Source: Saururus chinensis
Lineage: Eukaryota > Streptophyta > Magnoliopsida > Piperales > Saururaceae
Direction of reading: 5' to 3'
Assembly: GCA_035235625.1 (NCBI GenBank)
Contig: CP141140.1
Span: forward strand, 44,883,351-44,947,350
Length of the DNA stretch: 64,000 bases
A model generated the notes under the pieces. It ran no database searches. It was not told where the DNA came from and saw nothing but the letters and a program-made list of their open reading frames with translations. Shown one piece after another: positions 12,411 to 24,800 of this stretch; position 1 is the stretch's first letter, and each line of letters begins with the position of its first letter. The position numbers and the translations under genes were made by a program.

Positions 12411-13384
12411 CATGGGCAATGCCTTTAAAACCAATGTCAGCAATAGACAGGTGGTCCACTTTATAGGACCTTTGGCCAAGGGTGTTGGGAAAAGTAGATA
12501 TGTTTATGTATGTCTAACTTGTTAATTGGTGTGATTACTTGAAATGATTTGAGGATGGAATATCTTCTAGTTTATTTGTGTTGTTTACTCTATTCATGGT
12601 CATGCTCGTACCATGATGTATATGAGACTTCTTATAAAAATTTTGTTCACAATTCTCTACTTTTTTGCCATTAAAACGATTTATCTCTCTCCACAATATT
12701 GCCCTTTCTTAAACTCAAAAAAATACGGTTAAAGGCAGAATGCCTTATCTCTATTTTGATGTTTACTCTAACTATGACATATGATTTGTCTTGTTAGATT
12801 GAATCGATGGTTATCTATGTTTTATCTAGTGATGATAATTTTGTTATGTCAAGGAAATTAGGATACACTTATATTTCTTATGATATGCATAAGTTTTGCT
12901 TTACTTGAATATCATGAGACTAAGTTAGTTCTGTGCATAGCATGACATGATATGCTGTATGCCACTTAAACTAGGGGTATAAATGAATTGCATTCATTTT
13001 CGTACAACACATGTAGTTGCATGTATATGCTTTGGATGACATGTTTGTCGTGACCTAGAATAGATGCAGGAAAGCCTACCAAGCATTAGCTTATAAGTAG
13101 TTTAACCCCACTTATTTTGTATGCTCAGGTATGTGTAGAGACTATAGAAGATGGATGTTGAGGACTCTTCATTGCTCAATGATCGTGTGCCTCAAACTCA
13201 CTACTATATTTCCTTGGAATTGATTGTAATATATGTATAAATTTGTAAAGATGAATTTGTGACAAGTTTAGTATATATCAGGAAGCTTATATTAAAAGCA
13301 TATTAAAGCATTTTGGTGTCATTATTTGGAAAATCGTTGACTCCATCACCTAGAAGCATATAATACTATTAAAGAGAATGACAC
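12411..13384. other. Unassigned, possible retrotransposon LTR or UTR sequence
   Basis: No coding potential seen. The phrase ACCCCACTTATTTTGTATGCTCAGG and repeated CATG-rich stretches resemble LTR sequence, but no ends or duplication are visible. Confidence 0.3.
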
Positions 13385-14010
13385 CCTCAACCAGCAAGGA
13401 AAGGTTTAAGATGGAATAAGTGCCATATGCACAGATTATTGATAGCTTGATGTATATCATAACTTGTACTTGACCTAATTTGAACTCTGTAGTATGCTTG
13501 TTCAATAGAAATGAGGTTGACTCAAGTATGCAACACTAGCAAGCTGTTAAATGGGTATTTAGGTACCTACCAAGATCTAAAGGTATGAAATTTACCAATC
13601 AGGCTAAAAGGCTATTATTACTTGGGTATAGTGATTGACTATGCGGGGAACCTATGGAAGAAATAGAATAATATTGCTAATTATTTTATGGAAGTTGAGT
13701 TTTATGCATACAACTTAGTAGCTTTTGAAGAAGTGTGGATGAAAGAATTTCTAAATAGGTTGGGGCTAGAAAACTAGCATGATGCTTCGATCAATATTTA
13801 TTATGATAATTTGGCAAGTTAACACTAAAAAATAAGGATATTTGTACCAAGGGCAAGTAGTTTGATGTGCATTATTATTTCATCTTTAACATGCTAAAGG
13901 AAAGTTGACAATTATAGTGATCATCCTATTTGTTAGTTGTTGGATGATATGTTAGCTAAGGCCTAACAAATTGATCTTTTTTGTTCCTCATGCTCATAGT
14001 TTGGGGAACA
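13385..14010 (+). pseudogene. Ty1-copia RT C-terminus and RNase H relic
   Basis: The frame gives VPYAQIIDSLMYIITCT-like codons, then AVKWVFRYLPRSKG, LLGYSD, an EFYAYNLVAFEEVWMKEFLN block, YYDNLAS and LLDDMLAKA. These follow the normal copia order: YA-AVGSLMY, VKWILRYL, GYSDADWA, EAEY-A--EA-KE--WL, YCDSQSA, DMLTK. Several stops and missing catalytic residues show it is inactive. The rest of the polyprotein is absent upstream. Confidence 0.78.
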
Positions 14011-15369
14011 AAAATATTAGATGTCAATTGTTGTTGAGCCAATATGAGCACTTCACTTACCAATTTGGTTGAACCTACGACTTCTCACCTATCGATGCAC
14101 ATGTATTGTGGGTCTGAATTACACATATACACATTTGCACTTATGTATTAGGTATATGTTAATAGGCATTCATCCATGTATATCACCTTGTGGTCCCAAA
14201 AGAGTGCACAAAATGTGCAAGACCCATGTGAACTTACATAGGGGTAGCCCCCCCCCAATAGGCATGACCATGAGGGGTGTGCTAGGCCTCCATGGGCTTG
14301 AGTCTATACCCATGAATGAGGCACCATATGTAAAAGCCCATGTAGAGTGTTTATAATGGAGTCCAAGCCCCAATAGAAAAGAGATTAGGTTTAAATAGGG
14401 TATCAAAGCCCTAACCACCCCTCTCTCCACTCCCTTTTCTTTTGTTGGTTGTGACTCCCTTCTTGGGTTGAGTTTTGCCTTCCTCTTCCCCCCCTCCTTA
14501 GGATTCACACTGGCAGCTCCTCATGCTGCATGTAGCTTGTGCACGTTGTGTGGACGTTCTTGTGGGCTGATCACTCCATAATTCCATGAGTACAGGCTTG
14601 GGGTAGTCTCATTCATATTGCTTTGTAATAAGGTACTCCCCCACTTTATTAATTTACAATACATATAGAAAGGGTGTATATATATCAAAGGTGTTACAAG
14701 GCCACACCCTAGGGGCGAAGCACTTAATTACAGTATGTATTATTTCAAGTTTATATGATTATTATATACTAACTGTTGGTTGGAGTTGGATTATTACTTA
14801 TAACATTTTGTTATATGTATTTTATATGGATAGTGATATTCTCACAACTAAAATACCCACAAAAACTCACACAAGAATTTTAATTAAACTTCATAAGTGG
14901 GTCCTACATGCTGTTTATATGGGCTCACTTATCTAAACTAATTAAAACTCATATATAAATTTTTGATGTAAAAATATTATTTTTTATTTTTATATGTGAA
15001 TCACATACTTAGAAGAGTCAAAATTCCTCATTGGCGCCTCCACCAGGCTAGCTACACTACCAAGCTTTGGCTACCATCTAACGTGTCAAAGATCACAAGA
15101 TCGACCACTCCCCTCCCGGTAATAAATATCCCAAGTAACATACCTAGGTGGCAAGAAGATATTTCTTACAAGGTCGACCTTCACCTTGTTTTTTTAGAAT
15201 AAACACCTACATGTCAAATTTTAAAACTTACCAAAATATCCTTGCAAATACTATACTCCTTTTTTTTATACTAATAACTTTATTTGGTTTATTAGAATAA
15301 ACTAATTTTAATTAAAAAAACTATTAATATGGGACAAAGAGGCCCTCCAATAAAAACCCAACAATTTTG
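14011..15369. other. Likely copia 3' LTR remnants, then AT-rich intergenic DNA
   Basis: After the RNase H relic the sequence TTGGGGAACAAAAATATTAGATGTCAATT could hold a polypurine-type tract and an LTR start near 14022. A possible LTR end GGTGTTACA lies near 14698. These ends are guesses. Beyond 14700 I see no gene. The short frames are shadows. Confidence 0.3.
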
Positions 15370-15516
15370 TAACTTTTAAAACCTGGCCCAATCCAGTTGG
15401 TCGGATTGGGTTTGATTAAACCAAGCCGACATTTCGATCCGGGACACTAGATTTTGGCTGGACGAACCGGAAAACTCGGACCCACCGGGTCCAATTTAAA
15501 AACACTGATTTGTTCC
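15370..15516. mobile_element. Short hAT-like MITE in the EXO70A1 upstream region
   Basis: The left end reads TTTTAAAACCTGGCCCAATC. The right end, reverse-complemented, reads CAGTGTTTTTAAATTGGACC, followed inward by GGGTCC/GGTTCG-type sequence. This is the layout of the common plant MITEs with TTTTAAA-proximal ends and a GGACC/GGTTC body. The flanking 8-mers (ATTTTGTA and ATTTGTTC) match only partly, so a target duplication is weak. It ends about 200 bp before the ATG. Confidence 0.45.
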
Positions 15517-15716
15517 ATACAGTTGGCCATGATTAAGCAAAATGAAAAACAAAAAAACTCCTTACGTGGCAGGTGAGGAAACCGACTCGTATCCACCAAA
15601 TATCGAATCCGACAGAAAAAAAAACGAAAAAAATTGGAAAGTTTCGCCGTCAAATCCGCGTTTGAAAACCCATATTCCCAAGCTTGGGGCTGCGAATCGG
15701 CCGGCGCCACGTTCTG

Positions 15717-15893
15717 ATGGGGGCTGTTCGGGTGGCGGCGGAGGACCGGACGCTGGGGCTGATGGCGGAGCGGGCGGCGGCGATGCGGGAGGCGCTGGCG
15801 AGGAGCCAGGGCAACACGGATAGCATGGTCACCATCCTTGGTTCCTTCGACCACCGCCTCTCCGCCCTCGACGCCGCCATGCGCCCCACTCAG
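15717..15893 (+). CDS. EXO70A1: EXO70A1 exon 1 (codons 1-59)
   Basis: Starts at ATG 15717 and ends ...MRPTQ before donor GTTCTC. It encodes the N-terminal helix with ERAAAMREALARSQGNTD and ILGSFDHRLSALDAAMRPTQ. The exon is GC-rich, with many GCG/GCC alanine codons, unlike the AT-rich later exons. A second in-frame ATG is codon 16, but the first is preferred. Confidence 0.93.
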
Positions 15894-18800
15894 GTTCTCA
15901 GATTCCGTCCCTTTCTGGCTAAGATTGTTACAAATTGGGATCTTCTAGTCCTTAATTTCTGATCTTAATGTTGAGGCTTCTTTTAATCACGTTTGCAGGT
16001 GAGGACACATTCGATACGGAGGGCGCACGAGAACATCGACAAGACGCACAAGGCGGCCGAGGTGATCCTGCAGCAATTTGATCTCTCCCGCCAGGTTTGT
16101 TGATTTATTTCTGTTTTTTTTTTGTTTCATTTTGATAGTTGTTAAATTAATTTATTCTCGTATAACTTTCGAAGTAAGGTTGGTGGTTGGGCGGATTCAT
16201 GCCTGTTATTGAGGTATATTTTGATGAATTTAGGCGACAATTGGCATTTGTTTTTCTAGTGTTTTAGCCTGTAGGTTAAAGGTCATAAAACTCTCAATTT
16301 CTGCAACTCTGAACACGGATGTTAAGTGAGACAACTGAATTGTCTCTGTTTTTTGTTATTGATTTTACATATAGATGTATAGAAATAGTTTGCTTCTTGA
16401 ATGGATGTACAGATGTAAGGTGATGGGTAAATGAATGATCGGGTCATAATTTCTGATGAGGATAGCATTAAACATCATCCAATTAGGGTGTATAAAAAGA
16501 GATCTGCAACTTTTTTATGGGTTTTAAGTTGGCAAAACTTGAGGTGACTAGTCCTATTGCGATCTTGAGTGTTAAGTGAGGGGAACTTGAGCTATTTTAG
16601 TCGTAGATTAATTGCTTACAGTTTTGCCATGTTTTTTTTAAAAGGAAGGGATATCCTGTTTGAGGAATTTAAGAATTGAGTCGTTGGAATGTTTGTATTA
16701 GCACTACCTTACACGATAGTCATAAGCACCAGGTAATGGAGCTGAGTTGTTTTCTATTTTTGGTTTACTTCGCCTTCTTTTTCTTTTTTTGTCCAACTTG
16801 ATTATATAGGATGTAATACCTGCGATGTTTTGTTTTCAAATGGTGTAATATCAATTTTTTGCAGTTTGAGTTTAATTTCTGAAAGGAAAATTCCAGCATA
16901 CTGTTTGAAAATACCATGTTCATAATGTGTACTGAAGGTGAACGCTTATATTATCGTTTTTATATCACTCCATAATTCATTTTTTCATTCTTCTGGTTTT
17001 GAATCAGAGCAAAGTTTTTTTTTGGCTTATTGATATTTTTTTGGTTATTGGCGTTCACAGCATTGAAAACATTGAATAATTTAAAATTTAATGCTTTTTT
17101 GACAGAACTATTTGTTTTATGCAGGCTGAGGCTAAGATTCTGAAAGGACCTCATGAAGATCTAGAAAGCTATTTAGAGGCAGTTGATCAGTTGAGAAGCA
17201 ATGTGCGGTTCTTCAACTCCAACAAAAGTTTTAAGAGTAGTGATGGAGTACTTAATCATGCTAATGGTTTGTTGGCTAAGGCTATACTAAAACTAGAGGA
17301 GGAGTTTAGACAGCTTTTGAACTCGTACAGGTTTGTTTAGGCAACCTAACATTTTCATGCTAATGTGACTGCTTCTGTTGCCTATGTATTGTTTAAACTT
17401 CTAATTTCAGTACAAAGCTTTGGCTGCTGTTGAAATAGTGCTGTTGTGGCTGATATAAGATTTTAATTCTTTTGTGCAAGCAATCAAAGTGTGGTGTTCC
17501 GAACGGTTGGGAATTTTCTGATGTTTTTTTTATATTAGACTTTTACATCATACTACAGATGTTTTATGTAAGTGATAGCTTCCCCCCCCACCCCCCGCCC
17601 CTAATATCCGAGTAAGTTCGAACACTATTTTTGAGCTTTGTATAAGTGTCGAGAAAGGTAGAATAGGTTTTTGCTATTGCTTTTTCAACTTATTGTTATA
17701 CTCATTTAACCAAACACATAGGTCTCCATCATGTTTATCTTGATTGGTGTGGTATAATTATACTGATTTCATTTTTGGTTGCAAGTGGACTTTAGGGAAA
17801 TACTAAATGTTTGTCGTTATTAATTTTTTTATTATAGCATTAGAAGTGAGTTGAAAAGGTTGACGAACTTGCATTGTTAGATATGATAATATGGATTTCT
17901 TTAGGAGAATATAATCAAAGGTTTGATTCTTTGTTTGCATGCCAGCAAGCCAACGGAGCCTGATCGTCTTTTTGACTGCCTACCTAATAATCCACAGCAG
18001 TCATCTGGCTCTCCTGGTCAAGTTGGTGATAAGAGCAACCATTCTGACCATATTCATGCAAAAAATCCAGAAAATACTGTATACACCCCACCAACTCTGA
18101 TTCCACCAAGAATTATGCCTCTCCTGCATGATTTAGCAGTGCAAATGGTACAGGCCGGTCATCAACAGCAACTACTCAAAATTTACAGGTAAGGATGCTT
18201 ATGTTCTTGTCGTACAGTGATCATTGGCACCTTATGGTTTTATAAGTGCTGCCAATTTAGCACAGTAAATGGCCTCAAAACATTTATATATATGCTTTTT
18301 GTATGAGAGGTCAATTGTAAATATCAGTTTAAAAGATACTAGCAAGAATGCACACACACTGCATGTGGAAACAAGTTATATGAATCAACTAATTTAATCA
18401 TATTCAAGTTGTGAATATATAATTAGTGTTATGATTTTGAATTAGGATTTAATTAGGACTTTCTTTGTATAAGTATGCCTTAGATTAGGTTTAATTTTCT
18501 AGTTTAGAATTGCTTATTATAGATATGATTCTCATTATTCTTACTTTCCTAGTTAGAGAAGGCTAAAGCCTATAATACATGTACTCCACAGTCAGTTCTG
18601 AATTATTGAGCTTAGTCCAGCTAATTTAATTTATATCTGCCTCACCCTAACTCTCTTTCCCTTCTCCTTTCCCACGTACACTCTCTCTTTAATTTTACCC
18701 TTGTAACCTTAGGGGTTACAACATTGGTATCAAAGTGTACCTTTCCAGCACCATCGCTTCAATGGCACAATGGGACGCCAAAAAAAAGTGGTTTCTGGTT

Positions 18801-21800
18801 TTGCTACCGAGACCTCAAATGCGGTCGTCTCCCACCTTCAAATGGACGTTGTCGAGCTCTAATGTGAACCAAGACACCCAAAAGCCCTAAAGAAGACGCA
18901 GAGCAATTTCAGAAGCTCGGACACCCTCGCGGTCATCGTATAGTCACATAGTGAGGTTGTCGTAGCCGTGAAAGCCCAATAAGACTCCTTGGCCGCGCTT
19001 ACTAGCCTATGCGTGTAACACCCAGACCAGGAAACCCGACCCTAACTGAGGGTTATTCGAAAATAAAGATTGAAATTCATTAAGTTAAACAAAAAAATTA
19101 AAATGAGACCAACCAGGAGTGGCAGAATCTGTGTGAGAGTTGTAACATTTCTCTATGCACTACGGAGCCTTAGTGCTTTGTTGTGTGTAGGTCAGAACAA
19201 ACTTTATTTTATTATTAATTTGGCTCGGGCTAACACTGTTGTATCGTTTGTTGCTTACGTACATATTAAATAACATCTACGATGTTTTCTAATATGATCG
19301 GATTTGAACGTAGTTCTACCTAACGGATAATATATGCATCAGACATCACAAAATCATATACGTTAATATATATATATATATATATATTTATATCCTTATA
19401 TCTGAATAAATCATTCAGAGTCAAACGAAAATCTCATAAATTATCAGAGTCGAATAGAAGCCAATAAATCAGCGGAATCACCCATCCTACTATCACAGAG
19501 CAGAGCAAAACACCCAACAGAGTAAATTGGATCACATCAGATGCCAATAGATCATATAAGATTTCATCCGACCATATCAGATCAAATCGAAGTATATCAT
19601 ATCTCAATAGAGCATTTCAGAACAAATCGGATCACAACAAAGTAAATTAAAGTAGATCGAATCAGAACATATCACCATATATCATATCATAACAAATCAT
19701 ATATCCTACTTAGTATATTAATAACGCTAAGTAAGATGTGCATGTATATAAATCATATTAAAAAAGAATGTCAGAGATGCTTACTCCCCTATATTTCTAG
19801 AAGTAATGACATTCGGAATTGCTTGTTTCCTCAGCGTCCTCTGGAGATAGCGAGCAAAACCTCCTTAAGCTTTGAAACATCTTTCTCATTATGTCTGAAG
19901 GTGGCAGGCAGACACTCTAACCTGGGACGTATCTCATACTACATGGCCTTTCGGTGGACGGAGTCTCCCCTACTCGGGGCCACGTCCCTCGTGGTGGCCC
20001 AACGAGGACGGAGCTTCCTCTCGTTCCATGCCATTGCTCTCTTTGGGGTTTAAGGGCAATGAGCAGAGTATCCTCTTGCCCCGGTGCGTTTCTCCCTCAT
20101 AGTCGCTAACTTAAGGAATGTTTTATTGCCTAGAACACCTTTGAATTAACTAAGAATGCTTTTGAACGGAAGAAAATAGACTTATAACAACTTTGGAAAC
20201 TCTTCCAGGAGATTAAACAAAAATCGGAATTTATAGAAGAAAGCATGCAATTGTATGGCAGAAAGTGGGTACGCGTGCATTGACGTGCGCCATGTGTCAT
20301 GTCCTCATTCGATTGAATCTGGTGGTCGGCGTGGTTGACACTTGTGTGATGCATTCGTCACGAGTGGCGACACTGCATGTCTGCAGAGTGACACGCGTTC
20401 GACACGTGTCCCATGCGCATTGTGCGATGAGCTGTGCAATCACGCAGCCCTGAGTTACATAGAAGGCTGCAATTGTGTGGTGCTGTGCGTCGACATCTCG
20501 GCTCAGCTTGCTGATGTCATTTATTCATATTTATTATTATTTCATTCCAATACAATCTTAATTTCAAAACGGGATAACTTTTGGTCCTAAAGTCGGAATC
20601 ACACGTTCTTAGTACCGATGGACTTGCATTGACGAGCCCTTCGAAACTAGGTGGGGTGGGTAATTCTGCACTTTATTTTTTGGTGCCGCCTATGTGGCAC
20701 ACTTCCCAAGGTTGTAACTTTCTTTCTTGACTTCCATTTCATGTGTTCTTCGGTTCGTTACACTTGTTACATCAAGCTCGCACCAAATACGGAGATTTCA
20801 TCCCTTGAAACCCCCTAAAATATTATTAAAATTACATGATTACCCCTAACCTTTCGGGTTAAGCATAATCGGAACACGGGGTGTTACAATGCAACTTTAT
20901 GGCACCTAGCTTGCAATGGTCAGGTAGCTGTGTCGCCCTCCCGATCATCTCTAGCCAGCCGCTGCTCAGCTCCATGGTTGCCAAGGTCGTCGCTTTCCGG
21001 TCATTTCCGCCACTGACGGCCTCCTTCGGTGTGCCATTGGCTTTGTTCATCAACACTGCCTCCATACGCCCTTCAGTTCCAACTGATATCTCCTTTTTGC
21101 AGCCCATGCTACTATCCTGCAGTAGCCGCACACGACAGAGGTTGCCCCATTGAGCCCTTTACCTGCTGGTTCAGCTGTTGCCAGTTTTGCCTTTCCCTAC
21201 TTCGCCTAGTCGTCGAGTTTTCAGAGCACCATTGGTTTCCATTGCTGCCCTTGCCATTCCCCAGTCACTATCCAGAGAGATTAGGGCAACCCGAAGCCCC
21301 AGATTTGTTTTATTTGGGTGAACCTCACACGGGTCTAAGTGGACCCATTTCCTAGGTCTCTCGATCATGGATTTGGGCTTCCCAATCAGGTCACAGTCCC
21401 TAACTAACCTGAACCGGGTTTGATATGCCTCCTCGCTATTCTACATCCAATCTTCATGGCCCACACCCCCTTCCATCTGTCCATGGCCCTATATGAGAAG
21501 GCTTTCATGAGCCATTTCGTGGCCCAAATATGCAGCTTGATGCCCAGGAACTTATTGTTGCTAACGATTATTTGGTGGAGGCAGGTGATGTTCATGCAGC
21601 CCTTAGACTATAGCCAGCCCAATTTCTAGAGTGTACCACTTTATGCCAGGCCGTAGGTGTGGCGGTCCCCGAACCGGTGGCCGTCCATTGGGCTATGATG
21701 CCGCAACCTGCGACTATGATGGAGCTGTCCAAGCCTGCTCGGTTTGCCTCACTTTCTCAATCTTCAAGGGTGATGAACCAAAGGAATGGGCCTCACATGC

Positions 21801-24800
21801 TCGACGATTTTTTCACTTCCATTAGCAATGAACTACGAGCATATTGATCTTACATCCTTTCACATGGAAGGCCGTGCGCTTGAGCACTTTCTATATCATA
21901 CTCTGCATGTTATGTGAGATGACATGGAGCGAGCCCTCCTTGTCTCTTTTGGGCCTATTGATTATGAGAACTATAATTTTTGTCTCTCCCGTGTTTGCGA
22001 ATCTACTACTGTCAAAGTTTATCCCGATGAATTTAAAAAAATGTCGAACCGGGTTTCTAATTCGCAAAAAGTGCTTTGATTGGCAATTCTTTGGGTGGGT
22101 TGAGGCTTGACTTGCAAGCTTTGGTGCATATCTTCAAGCCATGCACCTTGACAGAGACAATCCATGTGGCTCGTATGTGTTAAGGGTAGCTTCAGCATCA
22201 GCATCAGCATCAGCGGCGTGTTTCATGGGCGTCACAGTCTTCTACCGGTCTGATCATTACTATAGGGCGTACTCTTATTTTTCTTAAGCGATTATCTCTT
22301 AAGCAATTATCTCAGGCTGAAATGGAGGCTCGCCACTCCTAGGACTTATGCTACAATTAAATGAAAAGTATACTCTTGGCCATTGTTGCGACTCTTCATG
22401 TTTATGTATTTGAAGGTTCACCTGAACTCATGACTTCTCTTGACCTTATCGCTGAGTTTGACCTACCCTCGTTGTCTTGGTGGATGATGTAGACCCATAC
22501 TTGTCCTTTCTTGCATATGGAGGTGGTAATGCTCCCAATACTATGCATATTAATTGGCAAATGGAAAAATGTGTCATGGTTCTTATTAATATAGGTAGCA
22601 CTTGTAGCTTCATTAACGAAGACGTTGCTAAAGAGTTGGACTTGCAAATCTCTAATTGTCCTAACTTTGATTTTATGGTTGGGATGGTGCAAAGCTTCGC
22701 AGCATGGTGGTTTGTTGTAAGACATGCCTTCTTGTTTAAGGCCTTATTATAAACTTTGATTTCTATGTCCTCTCAGTTAAGGGAGTTGATAATGTTTTTG
22801 GCATAGATCGGTTGCGCACATTGCAAAAGGTCAAATGGGACTTTGAATGCATGTAGATAAGTTTTGTGCATGATGGGGTCAAACGCTTCCTTACCACCCA
22901 ACTACCGGATAAGTTGCACATCATTTAGTGTCCTCTGCTGGTGGATAATTGGATTCTCCCGCCTCTTGTTGATGAGCGTCTTAGCCCTTCCGAGCCTTGA
23001 GGATAAGGCCCAGCGGAAGCTGTGGTGGATTGTTATGATTTCGAATTCGGATTAAATTAGGACTTTTTTTTATATAAGTATGTCTTAGTTTAGGTTTGCT
23101 TTTTTAGGTTAGAATTTCTTATTAAAGGTAGGATTCTTATTATTCTTGGTTTCCTAGTTTAGATTTACTTCCCAGGCTGAAGCCTATAATACATGTACTC
23201 CTCTATACTCATTAGTTATGAATTATTGAGCTTAGTCCAAATAATTTAATTTATCTATGTCTCTCCCTAACTCTCTTTCCCTTCTCCTTTCCCACATGCA
23301 CTCTCCTTAATTTTACCCATGTAACCTTAGGGGTTACAACAAATAGGACGTGCTTTAATGAATATGAAATTCTTTTAGAGCATAATGAAGTCATTAATTT
23401 TACCCTTTTTCAAAGTGACAATCATAATTAATAAGTTAAACCCATAATATGATCATTATTTTTAGTACCTATTAGAAATTCAAAAATTGAGTTCAGTTTT
23501 TAAGCGTTTTCTCTCACATCATTGCGTGAACTCACCAAGTTTGTTGAGTAATTATGGATCTTTATTAGGCAGTTTTTATGTTTGGCAATTTTTATGTTTC
23601 ATTAAGCAATTTTCATTTATAAGCTTAGGCCTTGATTTATGCTTTTAATTAGTAGTAATTTCCTTAATAAAAGCAGGCCCATGAGTTAGGTTGAGTATAG
23701 GTAAGGGCGACTGCCCTCATTTTCAGTTTAATGAGAAACGTTAAGTCTTAATCCTCTTCCTTCTCCTCTTTGTCGTCCCTTCCCTCTGTCCCTTTTTTCA
23801 TTCCTGCTAAAGACAGCCATTAGCAGAGGCTTCCCTTCCTCGTTTCATCTATTTTCTCTATTGCAAATCTTTGTAAACCTTAGGGTTTATTACAACATGA
23901 GTCTTTGACATCATCTCCTAGAAGCGTGTGACTGTGGGCCCATATTCATGTTACAATAGTTACTATGTTCACAGTAGCAAGAGTAGCAATAATAGGAGGG
24001 TACTGGGTGTGTGTTGGACTTCCATTTCTGTTGGTGCAGGTGTAATTGAATGGGAGATTATACTTGGAATATTTTCTTTCAAATTGCAAGGTTGTATGTC
24101 GTAAATATTTTAATTTGTGGCTATAATTTAGGAGATGTGCAGTTTTTACTAATGCAATCTTTATTCCTAATTGTGAGGTCGTAATTATGAGGGCAGTGTT
24201 GGATTAATGCTAAAATTCTATTGCATTCACGTATATTCTTAATTGTGAAGGTACTATTAAAATAGTGCCAAAATTCTATCGTAATTGTTAGGGTAGTCTA
24301 GAATATTACAGTAGTTCTATCGGACCACCTTCTCACTTTTAATAGTAGTATGATATGAATATGTTGATGAAAAATTCAGTGTCTTATTAGCTTCTGATTC
24401 AGAATGGCGCTTTTTTTAGTGAAAAGGTAATTACATGTACATGCTTGCTTTTGGATGTCTAATGAATTGTTGGTTGTGCAACAAAACATGAGTATATTGT
24501 AATTTTGTGTAGTCCATATATTAAAAAATGTTCAGGGACACACGCTCTTCTGTACTGGAACAAAGCCTTCGAAAACTAGGTGTGGAAAGACTCAGTAAGG
24601 ATGATGTGCAGAAAATGCAATGGGAAGTTCTGGAGGCTAAAATTGGGAATTGGATTCACTATATGCGAATTGCTGTAAGAACACTTAGCATGATTTGGTA
24701 GCATGTGAATTATAGATGTATATTTGTCATTACTAATTTATTAATATACTTTTAACAGGTCAAGTTGCTGTTTGCAGCAGAAAAGAAAGTTTGTGATCAA

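Larger units (their letters stand above)
18427..23341 (+). mobile_element. Deleted gypsy-type retrotransposon in EXO70A1 intron 4
   Basis: The two LTRs are 18427-18723 and 23031-23341. Both start TGTTATGATTT and end TTAGGGGTTACAACA. Flanking 5-mers ATTAG and AATAG match at four of five positions. The interior has a primer-binding site, gag and protease relics, but no reverse transcriptase, RNase H or integrase. Solo LTR D (19014-20888) is nested near its 5' end. It is non-autonomous and defective, in the same orientation as the host gene and inside intron 4. Confidence 0.88.

Noticed and set aside
15684-15716. Upstream TTG as the EXO70A1 start
   Set aside because: A non-ATG start is not needed; ATG 15717 leads directly into the conserved N-terminus.
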